Source: Streptomyces sp. NBC_00425 (GTDB taxonomy: Bacteria > Actinomycetota > Actinomycetes > Streptomycetales > Streptomycetaceae). From it: a stretch of 64,000 nucleotides of DNA. The stretch is taken from the NCBI RefSeq assembly GCF_036030735.1, contig NZ_CP107928.1, positions 3,410,001 through 3,474,000 on the forward strand, in the 5' to 3' direction. The position numbers and the translations under genes were made by a program. The stretch's first letter is position 1. Each line of letters starts with the position of its first letter. Below, one piece after another: positions 40,057 to 47,769 of this stretch. The notes beneath the pieces are model-generated. The model did not search any database. It saw only the letters and a list, made by a program, of their open reading frames with translations, and had not been told where the DNA came from.

Positions 40057-42687
40057 GTGACCCCGAAGAAGGTCGAGAAGGCCGCCACACAGAACAGCAG
40101 GTCCCCCGTCCCGCCACCGACGCCCCCCTCCGCCCCGGAGGCGCACCGCTCCCCTCCGGCTGCCCGCCCACCGGAGACAACCGCCTCACCACAGACGGAT
40201 CCCCTGCCGCAGGCAGCCCCCTCAGCACCGGCAGACCCCCTGCCGGAGGCAGCCCCCTCAGCAGAGCGACTGCCGCAGGCGCACCCCCTGCCGGAGGCAC
40301 TCCCCTCCACGCAGGCAGACCCCTTGCCAGAGGCAGCCTCGTCAGGGCAGGCGGGCCCCCCGCCGGAGGCAGCCCCCGCAGTGAAGGTGGTCCCCCTGCC
40401 GGAGGCGCATCTGCAGGCGGAGGCGGACCCTTCGTCCGGGGCGGTCCCGGAGTCCTGGAGTGCCCCCGACGCCGCCCCCTCGCCGGAGGCGGTCGAGGAG
40501 TTCCGGAGTGCTCCGGACGCCGCCGACCGTGCGCGTCTGCTGGAGGGCACGCATCACGACCCGCACTCGGTGCTGGGCGCGCACCCCGCGCCGGGCGGGG
40601 TGGTTTTCCGGGTGCTGCGCCCGTACGCGCGGTCGGTGGAGGTGGTCGCCGGCGAACTGCGCGCCGTGCTCCACGACGACGGCGACGGCTTCTTCTCCGG
40701 TCTGCTGCCGCTCACCCGGCCCCCGGACTACCGGCTCCTCGTGACGTACGAGGACGCGACCGTGGAGACGGAGGACTCCTACAGCTTCGGGCCCACCCTG
40801 GGCGAGCTGGACCTGCATCTGATCGGCGAGGGCCGGCACGAGCAGCTGTGGACGGTGCTCGGCGCTCACCCGAGGACCCACCAGGGCGTGAGCGGCACGG
40901 GCTTCGCCGTATGGGCCCCGAACGCGCGCGGCGTCCGGCTGGCGGGCACGTTCAACTACTGGGACGGCACCGGGTGTCCGATGCGGTCCCTCGGCTCGTC
41001 CGGGGTGTGGGAGCTGTTCGTGCCGGGGGTCGGCGAGGGCGCGCTGTACAAGTTCGACATCACCCGCCCCGACGGCTCGCACACACTGCGCGCCGACCCG
41101 ATGGCGCGGCGCACGGAGGTCCCGCCGGCCACCTCGTCGGTCGTGGACGCCTCCCGGTACGAGTGGGGCGACGCCGAGTGGTTGGCCCGGCGCGCCGAGA
41201 TACCCGTCCACGAGGCTCCGTTCTCCGTGTACGAGCTTCATCTGGCTTCCTGGCGGCCAGGCTTGACGTACCGTCAGCTTGCTGAGCAGCTGCCCGCCTA
41301 TGTGAAGGACCTCGGCTTCACGCACGTCGAGCTGATGCCGGTCGCGGAGCACCCGTTCGGCGGGTCCTGGGGCTATCAGGTCACCGGCTTCTACGCGCCG
41401 ACCGCCCGCCTCGGCACCCCGGACGACTTCAGGTACCTGGTGGACGCCCTGCACCGGGCCGGCATCGGGGTCCTGATGGACTGGGTGCCGGCGCACTTCC
41501 CGCGCGACGAGTGGGCCCTCGCCGAGTTCGACGGGCGGCCGCTGTACGAGCACGCGGACCCGTTGCGCGCCGCCCACCCCGACTGGGGGACGCTGGAGTT
41601 CGACTTCGGCCGGCGTGAGGTGCGCAACTTCCTCGTGGCGAACGCCAGTTACTGGTGCGAGGAGTTCCACATCGACGGCCTGCGGGTGGACGCCGTCGCC
41701 TCCATGCTCTACCTGGACTACTCGCGCGAGTCCGGCCAGTGGACGCCGAACGAGCACGGCGGCCGGGAGAACCTGGACGCGGTGGCCTTTTTGCAGGAGA
41801 TGAACGCCACGGTGTACCGCCGCAACCCGGGCGTCGTGACCATCGCCGAGGAGTCCACCGCCTGGGACGGCGTGACCCGCGCCACGCACCACTCGGGCCC
41901 CAGCGGCTTCGGCGGGCTCGGTTTCGGGCTGAAGTGGAACATGGGCTGGATGCACGACTCGCTCGCGTACATGAGCCATGAGCCGGTGCACCGCAGGTAT
42001 CACCACCACGAGATGACGTTCTCGATGGTGTACGCGTACAGCGAGAACTACGTGCTGCCGATCTCCCACGACGAGGTCGTGCACGGCAAGCGGTCGCTGG
42101 TGTCGAAGATGCCGGGCGACTGGTGGCGGCAGCGCGCCGACCTGCGGGCGTACCTGGCGTACATGTGGGCCCATCCCGGCAAGCAACTCCTCTTCATGGG
42201 GCAGGAGTTCGCGCAGGGCGCGGAGTGGTCCGAGGCGCACGGCCCGGACTGGTGGCTGCTGGACCCGGCGTACGGGGCGGAGGCCGACCACCGGGGTGTG
42301 CGGGACCTGGTCCGCGACCTCAACGCCGTCTACCGGGCGGTCCCCGCCCTCTGGCAGCGGGACACCGATCCGGCGGGCTTCGAGTGGGTGGCCGGGGACG
42401 CGGCCGAGGACAACGTCTTCGCCTTCCTGCGGCGCGACGCCGAGGGCTCCTTGCTGCTGTCCGTGTCCAACCTGTCCCCCGTCGTCCGCCAGGACTACCG
42501 GCTGGGCGTCCCGGACGACGTCCCGGCCTGGCACGAGGCCCTCAACACCGACGCCGAACGGTACGGCGGCAGCGGCGTCGGCCACCCCGACCCGGTCAAG
42601 CCGGAGCCGCAGGGCTCGCACGGCCGGCCGGCGAGCATCCGGCTGACGCTTCCCCCGCTGGCGACCGTGTGGCTGCGGCCCGCTTGA
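40057..42687 (+). CDS. glgB: 1,4-alpha-glucan branching enzyme
   Basis: This 876-residue GH13_9 enzyme makes alpha-1,6 branches in the glucan built by GlgE. The nucleophile is Asp545 in [16 protein letters not shown], the acid Glu598 in [12 protein letters not shown], and the third acid lies in [13 protein letters not shown]. Bacterial GlgB is usually 630 to 760 residues; the extra length is a Pro/Ala/Glu-rich N-terminal tract of about 150 residues with DPLPEA-type repeats before the first CBM48 domain (from about 165). The GTG at 40057 has GGAGG 8 bases upstream. It is the last gene of the operon and faces the helicase gene, with a terminator between. Confidence 0.95.
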   Translation: MTPKKVEKAATQNSRSPVPPPTPPSAPEAHRSPPAARPPETTASPQTDPLPQAAPSAPADPLPEAAPSAERLPQAHPLPEALPSTQADPLPEAASSGQAGPPPEAAPAVKVVPLPEAHLQAEADPSSGAVPESWSAPDAAPSPEAVEEFRSAPDAADRARLLEGTHHDPHSVLGAHPAPGGVVFRVLRPYARSVEVVAGELRAVLHDDGDGFFSGLLPLTRPPDYRLLVTYEDATVETEDSYSFGPTLGELDLHLIGEGRHEQLWTVLGAHPRTHQGVSGTGFAVWAPNARGVRLAGTFNYWDGTGCPMRSLGSSGVWELFVPGVGEGALYKFDITRPDGSHTLRADPMARRTEVPPATSSVVDASRYEWGDAEWLARRAEIPVHEAPFSVYELHLASWRPGLTYRQLAEQLPAYVKDLGFTHVELMPVAEHPFGGSWGYQVTGFYAPTARLGTPDDFRYLVDALHRAGIGVLMDWVPAHFPRDEWALAEFDGRPLYEHADPLRAAHPDWGTLEFDFGRREVRNFLVANASYWCEEFHIDGLRVDAVASMLYLDYSRESGQWTPNEHGGRENLDAVAFLQEMNATVYRRNPGVVTIAEESTAWDGVTRATHHSGPSGFGGLGFGLKWNMGWMHDSLAYMSHEPVHRRYHHHEMTFSMVYAYSENYVLPISHDEVVHGKRSLVSKMPGDWWRQRADLRAYLAYMWAHPGKQLLFMGQEFAQGAEWSEAHGPDWWLLDPAYGAEADHRGVRDLVRDLNAVYRAVPALWQRDTDPAGFEWVAGDAAEDNVFAFLRRDAEGSLLLSVSNLSPVVRQDYRLGVPDDVPAWHEALNTDAERYGGSGVGHPDPVKPEPQGSHGRPASIRLTLPPLATVWLRPA
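40198..40410 (+). repeat. imperfect DPLPEA-encoding repeats in glgB
   Basis: The DNA repeats a unit like CCCCTGCCGGAGGCAGCC with variable spacing, coding for PLPEA, PLPQA and PPPEA segments six to eight times. It makes a proline-rich, probably disordered N-terminal tail on GlgB. Confidence 0.7.
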
Positions 42688-42780
42688 ACCGGCACGCGCG
42701 CGTTCCGTCCCGCGGGCCGGTGCGGCGGGGTGCGGACGGCCGTCCCGCCGCACGCCCACCGCACCGGCCGCGACGGCCCG

Positions 42781-42803
42781 GGGCCCGGGAGCGACCCGGG
42801 CCC
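42781..42803. terminator. bidirectional hairpin between glgB and the helicase gene
   Basis: GGGCCCGGG and CCCGGGCCC form a perfect 9-bp stem around AGCGA, between two converging genes. A second possible stem, TGCGGCGGG with CCCGCCGCA, lies at 42721-42752. Either or both can stop transcription from both sides. Confidence 0.7.
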
Positions 42804-42808
42804 GGGTG

Positions 42809-45070
42809 TCACGCCGAGCCGGTCCCGGGCGCTGCCAACGCCTCGGCCAGCGCCTTCGGCAGGGGACGGCTGTGCACTACGCCGAGCCGTTGCGTCGCGC
42901 GGGTCAGCGCCACGTACAGGTCGCTGGTGCCGTACCGGGACGGCTCCACCACGAGGACGGAGTCGAACTCGAGCCCCTTGGACTGGCGGGGGTCCAGCAG
43001 GACGACGGTCCGCGTGAGGTCGGGCTCCGCGCCCGCCGTCACGCCGTCCAGCCGGGCCGCGAGCCGCCGGTGCAGGCCGCGCGGGGCGATGACCGCGAGC
43101 CGGCCCTCGGCCGGCGTCAGCTCCCGGGCCGCCTCGGCCACCGCGCCCGGCAGGTCGTCGGTCGCGCGCGCCCACGGCCGCACGCCGGTGGACCGGACCG
43201 AGCTCGGCGGTGCGAAGTCCGGGCGCTCGGCGCGCACCACCGACGCCGCCACCTCCATGATCTCGGCCGGGGTGCGGTAGTTGACGCCGAGGCGGGTGTG
43301 CTCCCAGCGGCCTTGCACATAGGGCTCGAGGATGTCCGCCCACGATCCGACGCCGGCCGCCTCGGCGGTCTGCGCGGGGTCGCCGACCAGCGTCATCGAG
43401 CGGGTCGGGCAGCGCCGCATGAGCAGCCGCCACGCCATCGGCGACAGCTCCTGCGCCTCGTCGACGATGATGTGGCCGAACGCCCAGGTGCGGTCGGCCG
43501 CCGCGCGTTCGGCGGCGCTGCGGTGGTCGTCCTCCTCGTGCCGCTCGGCGAACCGCTCGGCGTCGATGATGTCGTGCGCGGACAGGACCTCGGAGTCCTC
43601 CTCCTTGTCGTCGAACTCGTAGGTGCGGGAGGCGTACGAGACGTCCAGGACGCCCTGCGCGTAGGCGATCTGCGTCTCGCGTTCCCGTTCCGCCCGGGCC
43701 CGTGTCACCCGGTCGTCCTCGCCGAGGAGTTCGGCGGCCTCGTCGAGGAGCGGCACGTCGGCCACCGTCCAGGCGCGGGTCACCGGGCGGCGGATGACGG
43801 CCGCGTCGTCGTCGGAGACGTAGCCCACCGGGTCGGCGAGGAAGTCCGCGACCAGGCGCTGCGGGGTCAGTCGCGGCCACAGCTGGTCGACGGCTGCCCA
43901 CACCTCGGGGTTCTCGGCGAGTTCGTCGCGGATCTGGGTGACGTCGCTCGGGTCGAGGAGGTTGCCGCCGTCGAAGGGGTCGGTGCCGAGGCGCTCGGCG
44001 ACCATGTCGGTGAGCGTGTTGAGGATGTGGCCCTCGAAGTGCTCGCGGGCCGCGTTGTGCGGCAGCCCGGCGGCCCGGGTGCGTTCGCGGGCCACCTGCA
44101 CGAGACCGTCGTCGAGCATGAGGATCTCGCGGTCGTGCTCGATCGCGATCACCGGGTCGGGCAGCGCCTGCCAGTCGCGTACGACGTCGGCGAGGACGTC
44201 CGCCATGTCGGCGCGGCCCTTGACCGCGGCGGCCTCGCGGGTGTCGGCGGCCGCCGCCCGCACGCCGGGGAACAGCTCGCCGACCGTCGCGAGGAGCACG
44301 CCCGTCTCGCCGAGCGCGGGCAGCACCTCGCCGATGTAGCCGAGGAAGGCGGGGTTGGGGCCGACGATCAGGACGGCCCGTTTGGCGAGCAGCTGCCGGT
44401 GCTCGTAGAGGAGGTAGGCGGCGCGGTGCAGGGCGGCGGCCGTCTTGCCGGTGCCGGGACCGCCCTCGACCACCAGCACCCCTCGGTGGGGGGCGCGGAT
44501 GATCTCGTCCTGCTCGGCCTGGATGGTCTGCACGATGTCGTGCATACGGCCGGTGCGCGCCGAGTCGAGTGCCGCGAGGAGGACGGCGTCACCGGTCGGG
44601 TCCTCGTGGCCGGTGCGGGTGGTGTCGCCGATGTCGAGGATCTCGTCGTGCAGGGCGGTGACCCGGCGGCCCTCGCTGGTCAGGTGCCGTCTCCTGCGCA
44701 GCCCCATCGGAGTGTGGCCGGTGGCGAGGTAGAACGGGCGGGCGACCTCGGCCCGCCAGTCGATCAGGACCGGGGTGCGGTCGGCGTCGCCGGCGCGCAG
44801 GCCGATGCGGCCGATGTGGTGGTGGACTCCGGAGGCGAGGTCGATGCGGCCGAAGCACAGGGAGCCGTCGACCGCGTTCAGCGCGGCGAGCAGACCCGAG
44901 CGCTCGGCGACGAGGATGTCCCGTTCGAGCCGGGCCTGCATGGGGGTGTCGCCCTGGGCGAGCGCGTCCGTGACGGAGGCCTCGGTGTCGCCGCGCAAGG
45001 CGTCCACGCGCGCGTACAGATCGTCGATGAATTCCTGCTCGCGCTGCAATTCAAAATCGGCGTTTGACAA
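42809..45070 (-). CDS. HelD-like UvrD/Rep family helicase, RNA polymerase-associated type
   Basis: This 753-residue superfamily 1 ATPase has Walker A EGGPGTGKT at 202 to 210, Walker B IIVDEAQELSP, and later motifs LVGDPAQTAE, VNYRTPAEIMEV, SKGLEFDSVLVVEP and YVALTRATQRL. The long coiled N-terminal arm before Walker A (residues 1 to 110) is the mark of HelD-type proteins, which pull stalled RNA polymerase off DNA; the rifampicin-resistance helicase HelR is one of them. The start is TTG 45070 with GGGAGC 5 to 6 bases upstream. An 8-bp inverted repeat at 45114-45135 lies upstream. I did not see the rifamycin-associated element. Confidence 0.87.
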   Translation of the reverse strand: MSNADFELQREQEFIDDLYARVDALRGDTEASVTDALAQGDTPMQARLERDILVAERSGLLAALNAVDGSLCFGRIDLASGVHHHIGRIGLRAGDADRTPVLIDWRAEVARPFYLATGHTPMGLRRRRHLTSEGRRVTALHDEILDIGDTTRTGHEDPTGDAVLLAALDSARTGRMHDIVQTIQAEQDEIIRAPHRGVLVVEGGPGTGKTAAALHRAAYLLYEHRQLLAKRAVLIVGPNPAFLGYIGEVLPALGETGVLLATVGELFPGVRAAAADTREAAAVKGRADMADVLADVVRDWQALPDPVIAIEHDREILMLDDGLVQVARERTRAAGLPHNAAREHFEGHILNTLTDMVAERLGTDPFDGGNLLDPSDVTQIRDELAENPEVWAAVDQLWPRLTPQRLVADFLADPVGYVSDDDAAVIRRPVTRAWTVADVPLLDEAAELLGEDDRVTRARAERERETQIAYAQGVLDVSYASRTYEFDDKEEDSEVLSAHDIIDAERFAERHEEDDHRSAAERAAADRTWAFGHIIVDEAQELSPMAWRLLMRRCPTRSMTLVGDPAQTAEAAGVGSWADILEPYVQGRWEHTRLGVNYRTPAEIMEVAASVVRAERPDFAPPSSVRSTGVRPWARATDDLPGAVAEAARELTPAEGRLAVIAPRGLHRRLAARLDGVTAGAEPDLTRTVVLLDPRQSKGLEFDSVLVVEPSRYGTSDLYVALTRATQRLGVVHSRPLPKALAEALAAPGTGSA

Positions 45071-45113
45071 TTCAGCTCCCGCCCGGATATGATGCCTTCA
45101 GTGAACCGCATTA

Positions 45114-45135
45114 CGACTTCACTCAAATGAAGTCG
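45114..45135. promoter_or_regulatory. inverted repeat CGACTTCA-N6-TGAAGTCG upstream of the helicase
   Basis: Two perfect 8-base arms separated by CTCAAA lie 44 bases upstream of the TTG start, in an unusually AT-rich patch. This could be an operator for the helicase gene. A short hairpin in RNA is the other possibility. Confidence 0.5.
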
Positions 45136-45158
45136 CGAATCACTCAATATACGCCGAG

Positions 45159-45190
45159 AAATCCCCCGGGCACAATTGCCCGGGGGATTT
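45159..45190 (-). terminator. strong hairpin terminator after the thioredoxin gene
   Basis: AAATCCCCCGGGCA and TGCCCGGGGGATTT form a perfect 14-bp stem with a four-base loop CAAT. It stands 29 bases past the stop of the leftward MerR-thioredoxin operon and isolates it from the helicase gene. Confidence 0.85.
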
Positions 45191-45218
45191 CTTCGTATGC
45201 GACGCCTGTCCGGTCGGG

Positions 45219-45551
45219 TCAGAGCACGTCGGCGATTTCCTCCATCAGCCGGCGCCTGGGCCGGGCCCCCACCATCGACCGCACGGGCTCACCGCCCCGG
45301 AACACCATGAGGGTGGGCGTCGACAGCACGTGGTACGCGATCGCGGTCCGCGGATTGCGGTCCACGTCCAGCTGGACGACCTTCAGCCGCTCGCCCTCCT
45401 CCTCGGCGATGCTGCCCAGCACCGGGCCCAGCTGCCGGCAGGGTCCGCACCACTCGGCCGTGAACTGCACGAGCACCGGCAGTTCCGCCGCCAGCACCTC
45501 CGCCCCGAAATCGTCGTCCGTCACCTCGGTCACGCCGTCCGCCTTGATCAC
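45219..45551 (-). CDS. thioredoxin
   Basis: This 110-residue thioredoxin has the active site FTAEWCGPCRQL at about residues 30 to 41 and the cis-proline in LSTPTLMVFRGG. It reduces protein disulfides in the cytoplasm. The GTG at 45551 has GGGAGGGCGG upstream and overlaps the stop of the MerR gene as GTGA, so regulator and thioredoxin are coupled. This suggests the MerR protein senses redox or thiol stress. No thioredoxin reductase gene is near. Confidence 0.9.
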   Translation of the reverse strand: MIKADGVTEVTDDDFGAEVLAAELPVLVQFTAEWCGPCRQLGPVLGSIAEEEGERLKVVQLDVDRNPRTAIAYHVLSTPTLMVFRGGEPVRSMVGARPRRRLMEEIADVL

Positions 45552-45976
45552 AGTTCCCGCCCTCCCAGTTCGCACCCCGGCTCCGGACCCCCCGGAACCA
45601 GCGCCTCGGCCGCCAGCTCGTCCCGCGCCCGTTCGGCCCGTGCGAGCTGTCCGGCGACCGTCTCGCGGACCGCCCCCAGCTCGCCGATGAGCGCGTCCAG
45701 CTCGTCGAGCTTGCGGCGGTAGACCACGAGCGACGCCGGACACGAGTCGCCCTGCGGGTGCCCGGCCCGCAGACACTCCACGAAGGGCCGGGTCTCCTCC
45801 AGGTCGAACCCGAAGTCCTGGAGCGTCCTGATCTGCCGCAGCAGCCGCAGATCGCCCTCGTCGTACGTCCGGTACCCGTTGTCGCCGCGCCGCGCGGGCA
45901 GCAGCCCGCGCGACTCGTAGTACCGCAGCGTCCGGGTCGTCGTCCCGGCCCGCGCGGCCAGCTCTCCGATGCGCAT
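45548..45976 (-). CDS. MerR-family regulator controlling the thioredoxin gene
   Basis: This 142-residue regulator has the MerR winged helix at the N-terminus (IGELAARAGTTTRTLRYYES then GLLPARRGDNGYRTYDEGDL), a dimerization coiled coil (LDELDALIGELGAVRETVAG) and a Cys at GDSCPASL that could sense metal or thiols. A second Cys lies near the C-terminus (GPEPGCELGG) and one more in FVECLRAG. The ATG at 45976 follows a MerR-type promoter by 7 bases, so the mRNA may be leaderless. It heads the operon with thioredoxin. Confidence 0.88.
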   Translation of the reverse strand: MRIGELAARAGTTTRTLRYYESRGLLPARRGDNGYRTYDEGDLRLLRQIRTLQDFGFDLEETRPFVECLRAGHPQGDSCPASLVVYRRKLDELDALIGELGAVRETVAGQLARAERARDELAAEALVPGGPEPGCELGGREL

Positions 45977-45983
45977 GTCCACG

Positions 45984-46014
45984 ACCGTAAGCCTTGACGC
46001 CGACGTCAGGGCAA
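45984..46014 (-). promoter_or_regulatory. MerR-type promoter with 19-bp spacer and internal dyad
   Basis: Reading leftward, TTGCCC (-35, 46009-46014) and TACGGT (-10, 45984-45989) are separated by exactly 19 bases, and the spacer contains the dyad TGACG-TCGG-CGTCA (45995-46008). Overlong 19-bp spacers with a central dyad are the hallmark of promoters that MerR proteins untwist and activate. The -10 box ends 7 bases before the ATG. Confidence 0.75.
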
Positions 46015-46096
46015 GAGGTCCGCCCGGGGGCGGCGGAGGCGGGGGCGGGGAGAACAAAAAGGACCGGGCGACCGAGCCACGGGGGAGTGCTCGGCC

Positions 46097-46137
46097 GCCC
46101 GGAGACGGTGGGGCCCCGCCCGGAGACGGTGGGGCCC
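46097..46137. repeat. 20-bp direct repeat, two perfect copies
   Basis: Two identical copies of a 20-base unit beginning GCCCGGAGACGG lie at 46097-46116 and 46118-46137, with one base between. They sit between the MerR promoter and the dctA terminator. No function is evident. Confidence 0.7.
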
Positions 46138-46160
46138 GGTGACGGCGGGGAGGGGGTCGG

Positions 46161-46201
46161 CCGGATGTCCGGCCCCGGTTCAGGCGGGGCCGGACATCCG
46201 G
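46161..46201 (-). terminator. 16-bp hairpin terminator after dctA
   Basis: CCGGATGTCCGGCCCC and GGGGCCGGACATCCGG form a perfect 16-bp stem with a 9-base loop, 15 bases past the dctA stop. There is no T-run. Confidence 0.8.
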
Positions 46202-46215
46202 AGTCCGTGGGGCCG

Positions 46216-47616
46216 TCAGGCCTTGGCGAGTTCCTTCTCGCCCTCTTCGCGCTGCTCGGGCAGGTCCGCCGCGACGACGTCGTCCTGGTCGTCGTGGTCG
46301 AGGAGGGTCTTCTCGTCGAACGGCAGCCCGCCGGCCAGCACCAGCTGGACGCGCTCCTTGTCGATCTCCTTGGTCCAGGTGCCGATGAGGACCGTGGCGA
46401 CGGCGTTGCCGGCGAAGTTGGTGAGGGCGCGGGCCTCGCTCATGAAGCGGTCGATGCCGACGATGAGGCCCATGCCGTCCACCAGGGCGGGCTTGTGCGA
46501 CTGCAGACCGCCGGCCAGGGTCGCCATGCCGGCGCCGGTGACGCCGGCCGCTCCCTTGGAGGCGACGAACAGGAAGAGCAGCAGCGGGATCTGCTCGCCG
46601 ATCGACATCGGGGTGCCCATGGCGTCGGCGATGAACAGGGACGCCATGGTCATGTAGATCATGGTGCCGTCGAGGTTGAAGGAGTAGCCGGTCGGGACGG
46701 TGATGCCGACGACGGGCTTGCTGACGCCCAGGTGCTCCATCTTCGCGATGAGGCGCGGGAGCGCGGACTCGGAGGAGGAGGTGGACAGGATCAGCAGGAA
46801 CTCACGGGCGAGGTACTTGAAGAACGTCAGGATGTTCAGGCCCGTGAAGATCCTCAGCAGCGCGCCGAGCACGATGAAGACGAACAGGAAGCACGTGGTG
46901 TAGAAGCCGAGCATCAGGACCGCGAGGCTCTTGAGCGCGTCCACGCCCGCCGAGCCGACGACCGCGGCCATCGCGCCGAACGCGCCGATCGGGGCGACCC
47001 ACATGACCATCGCGAGGATGCGGAAGACGAGCCGCTGGATGTGCTCGACGCCGCGCAGGATCGGCCGTCCGGCCTTGCCCATGCCCTGCAGGGCGAAGCC
47101 GCAGAGCAGCGCGACGAGCAGGGTCTGCAGGACGTCCGGCTGGGTGAACGCGGAGAGGATCGTGGTGGGGATGATGCCGAGCAGGAACTCGGTGGTGTCC
47201 TTGGCCTCGGCCGAGACCTGCGCCTGGCCGGTCTCCTTCACGGCGTCGGTGATGTGGAGGCCGCTGCCGGGCTCCAGGATGTTGCCGACGACCAGGCCGA
47301 TGGTGAGCGCCACGAGCGACATGACCACGAAGTAGCCGAGCGCGATACCGCCGACCTTGCCGACCTTGGCGGCCTGCCGTACGGATCCGATGCCGAGAAC
47401 GATCGTGCAGAAGATGATCGGCGAGATCATCATCTTGATCAGGTTCACGAAGCCGGTGCCGATGGGCTTCAGCTCGACGGCGAAGTCGGGGGCGGCGAGA
47501 CCCACGGCGATGCCGATGGCGACCGCGACGATCACCGCGATGTACAGGTAGTGGGTGCGGTCCCGCTTCACGGCGGGTGCGGCAGGTGCCGTATCGGGGG
47601 TGCTGCTGGCGGCCAC
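46216..47616 (-). CDS. dctA: C4-dicarboxylate:cation symporter DctA
   Basis: This 466-residue membrane protein of the DAACS family takes up succinate, fumarate or malate (some members take glutamate). About eight membrane helices plus two re-entrant hairpins are seen; the substrate hairpin carries ILSTSSSESALPRLI and the later one VTGAGMATLAGG, with NLDGTMIYM in between. The frame is open 39 codons further up, but GTG 47616 has a perfect AAGGAGG 6 bases upstream, so I start there. It is divergent from a DcuS/CitA-type two-component system, which probably controls it. Confidence 0.92.
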   Translation of the reverse strand: MAASSTPDTAPAAPAVKRDRTHYLYIAVIVAVAIGIAVGLAAPDFAVELKPIGTGFVNLIKMMISPIIFCTIVLGIGSVRQAAKVGKVGGIALGYFVVMSLVALTIGLVVGNILEPGSGLHITDAVKETGQAQVSAEAKDTTEFLLGIIPTTILSAFTQPDVLQTLLVALLCGFALQGMGKAGRPILRGVEHIQRLVFRILAMVMWVAPIGAFGAMAAVVGSAGVDALKSLAVLMLGFYTTCFLFVFIVLGALLRIFTGLNILTFFKYLAREFLLILSTSSSESALPRLIAKMEHLGVSKPVVGITVPTGYSFNLDGTMIYMTMASLFIADAMGTPMSIGEQIPLLLFLFVASKGAAGVTGAGMATLAGGLQSHKPALVDGMGLIVGIDRFMSEARALTNFAGNAVATVLIGTWTKEIDKERVQLVLAGGLPFDEKTLLDHDDQDDVVAADLPEQREEGEKELAKA

Positions 47617-47727
47617 GGCTGCCCTCCTTGACGTCTTCGTCGGCATCACCGGCGTGCGGCTCACGTCCGGGGAGTTGTGGGGGATGCCGTGACTATCCCG
47701 TGCTGCTGTGAGCGCGGTCACCCTTCC

Positions 47728-47742
47728 GTTCATTTAGTTCAC
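47728..47742. promoter_or_regulatory. GTTCA direct repeat in the dctA / sensor kinase intergenic region
   Basis: GTTCATTTAGTTCAC contains two GTTCA units nine bases apart in an AT-rich patch, between the divergent starts at 47616 and 47770. It is a candidate binding site for the response regulator encoded at 49416. The evidence is position and repetition only. Confidence 0.4.
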
Positions 47743-47769
47743 GCTCGACCTCGGGGGCACACTGACGGC

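Noticed and set aside
40057..40550. Separate small proline-rich gene before glgB
   Set aside because: The tract is in frame with glgB with no stop, and the only good ribosome site is at GTG 40057.
45071..45218. Rifamycin-associated element upstream of the helicase
   Set aside because: I searched by eye for the known palindromic element and did not find it; only a different inverted repeat is present.
45552..45776. N-terminal extension of the thioredoxin to 185 residues
   Set aside because: The extra part overlaps the MerR gene in another frame and is Arg/Gly-rich, while GTG 45551 has a strong ribosome site.
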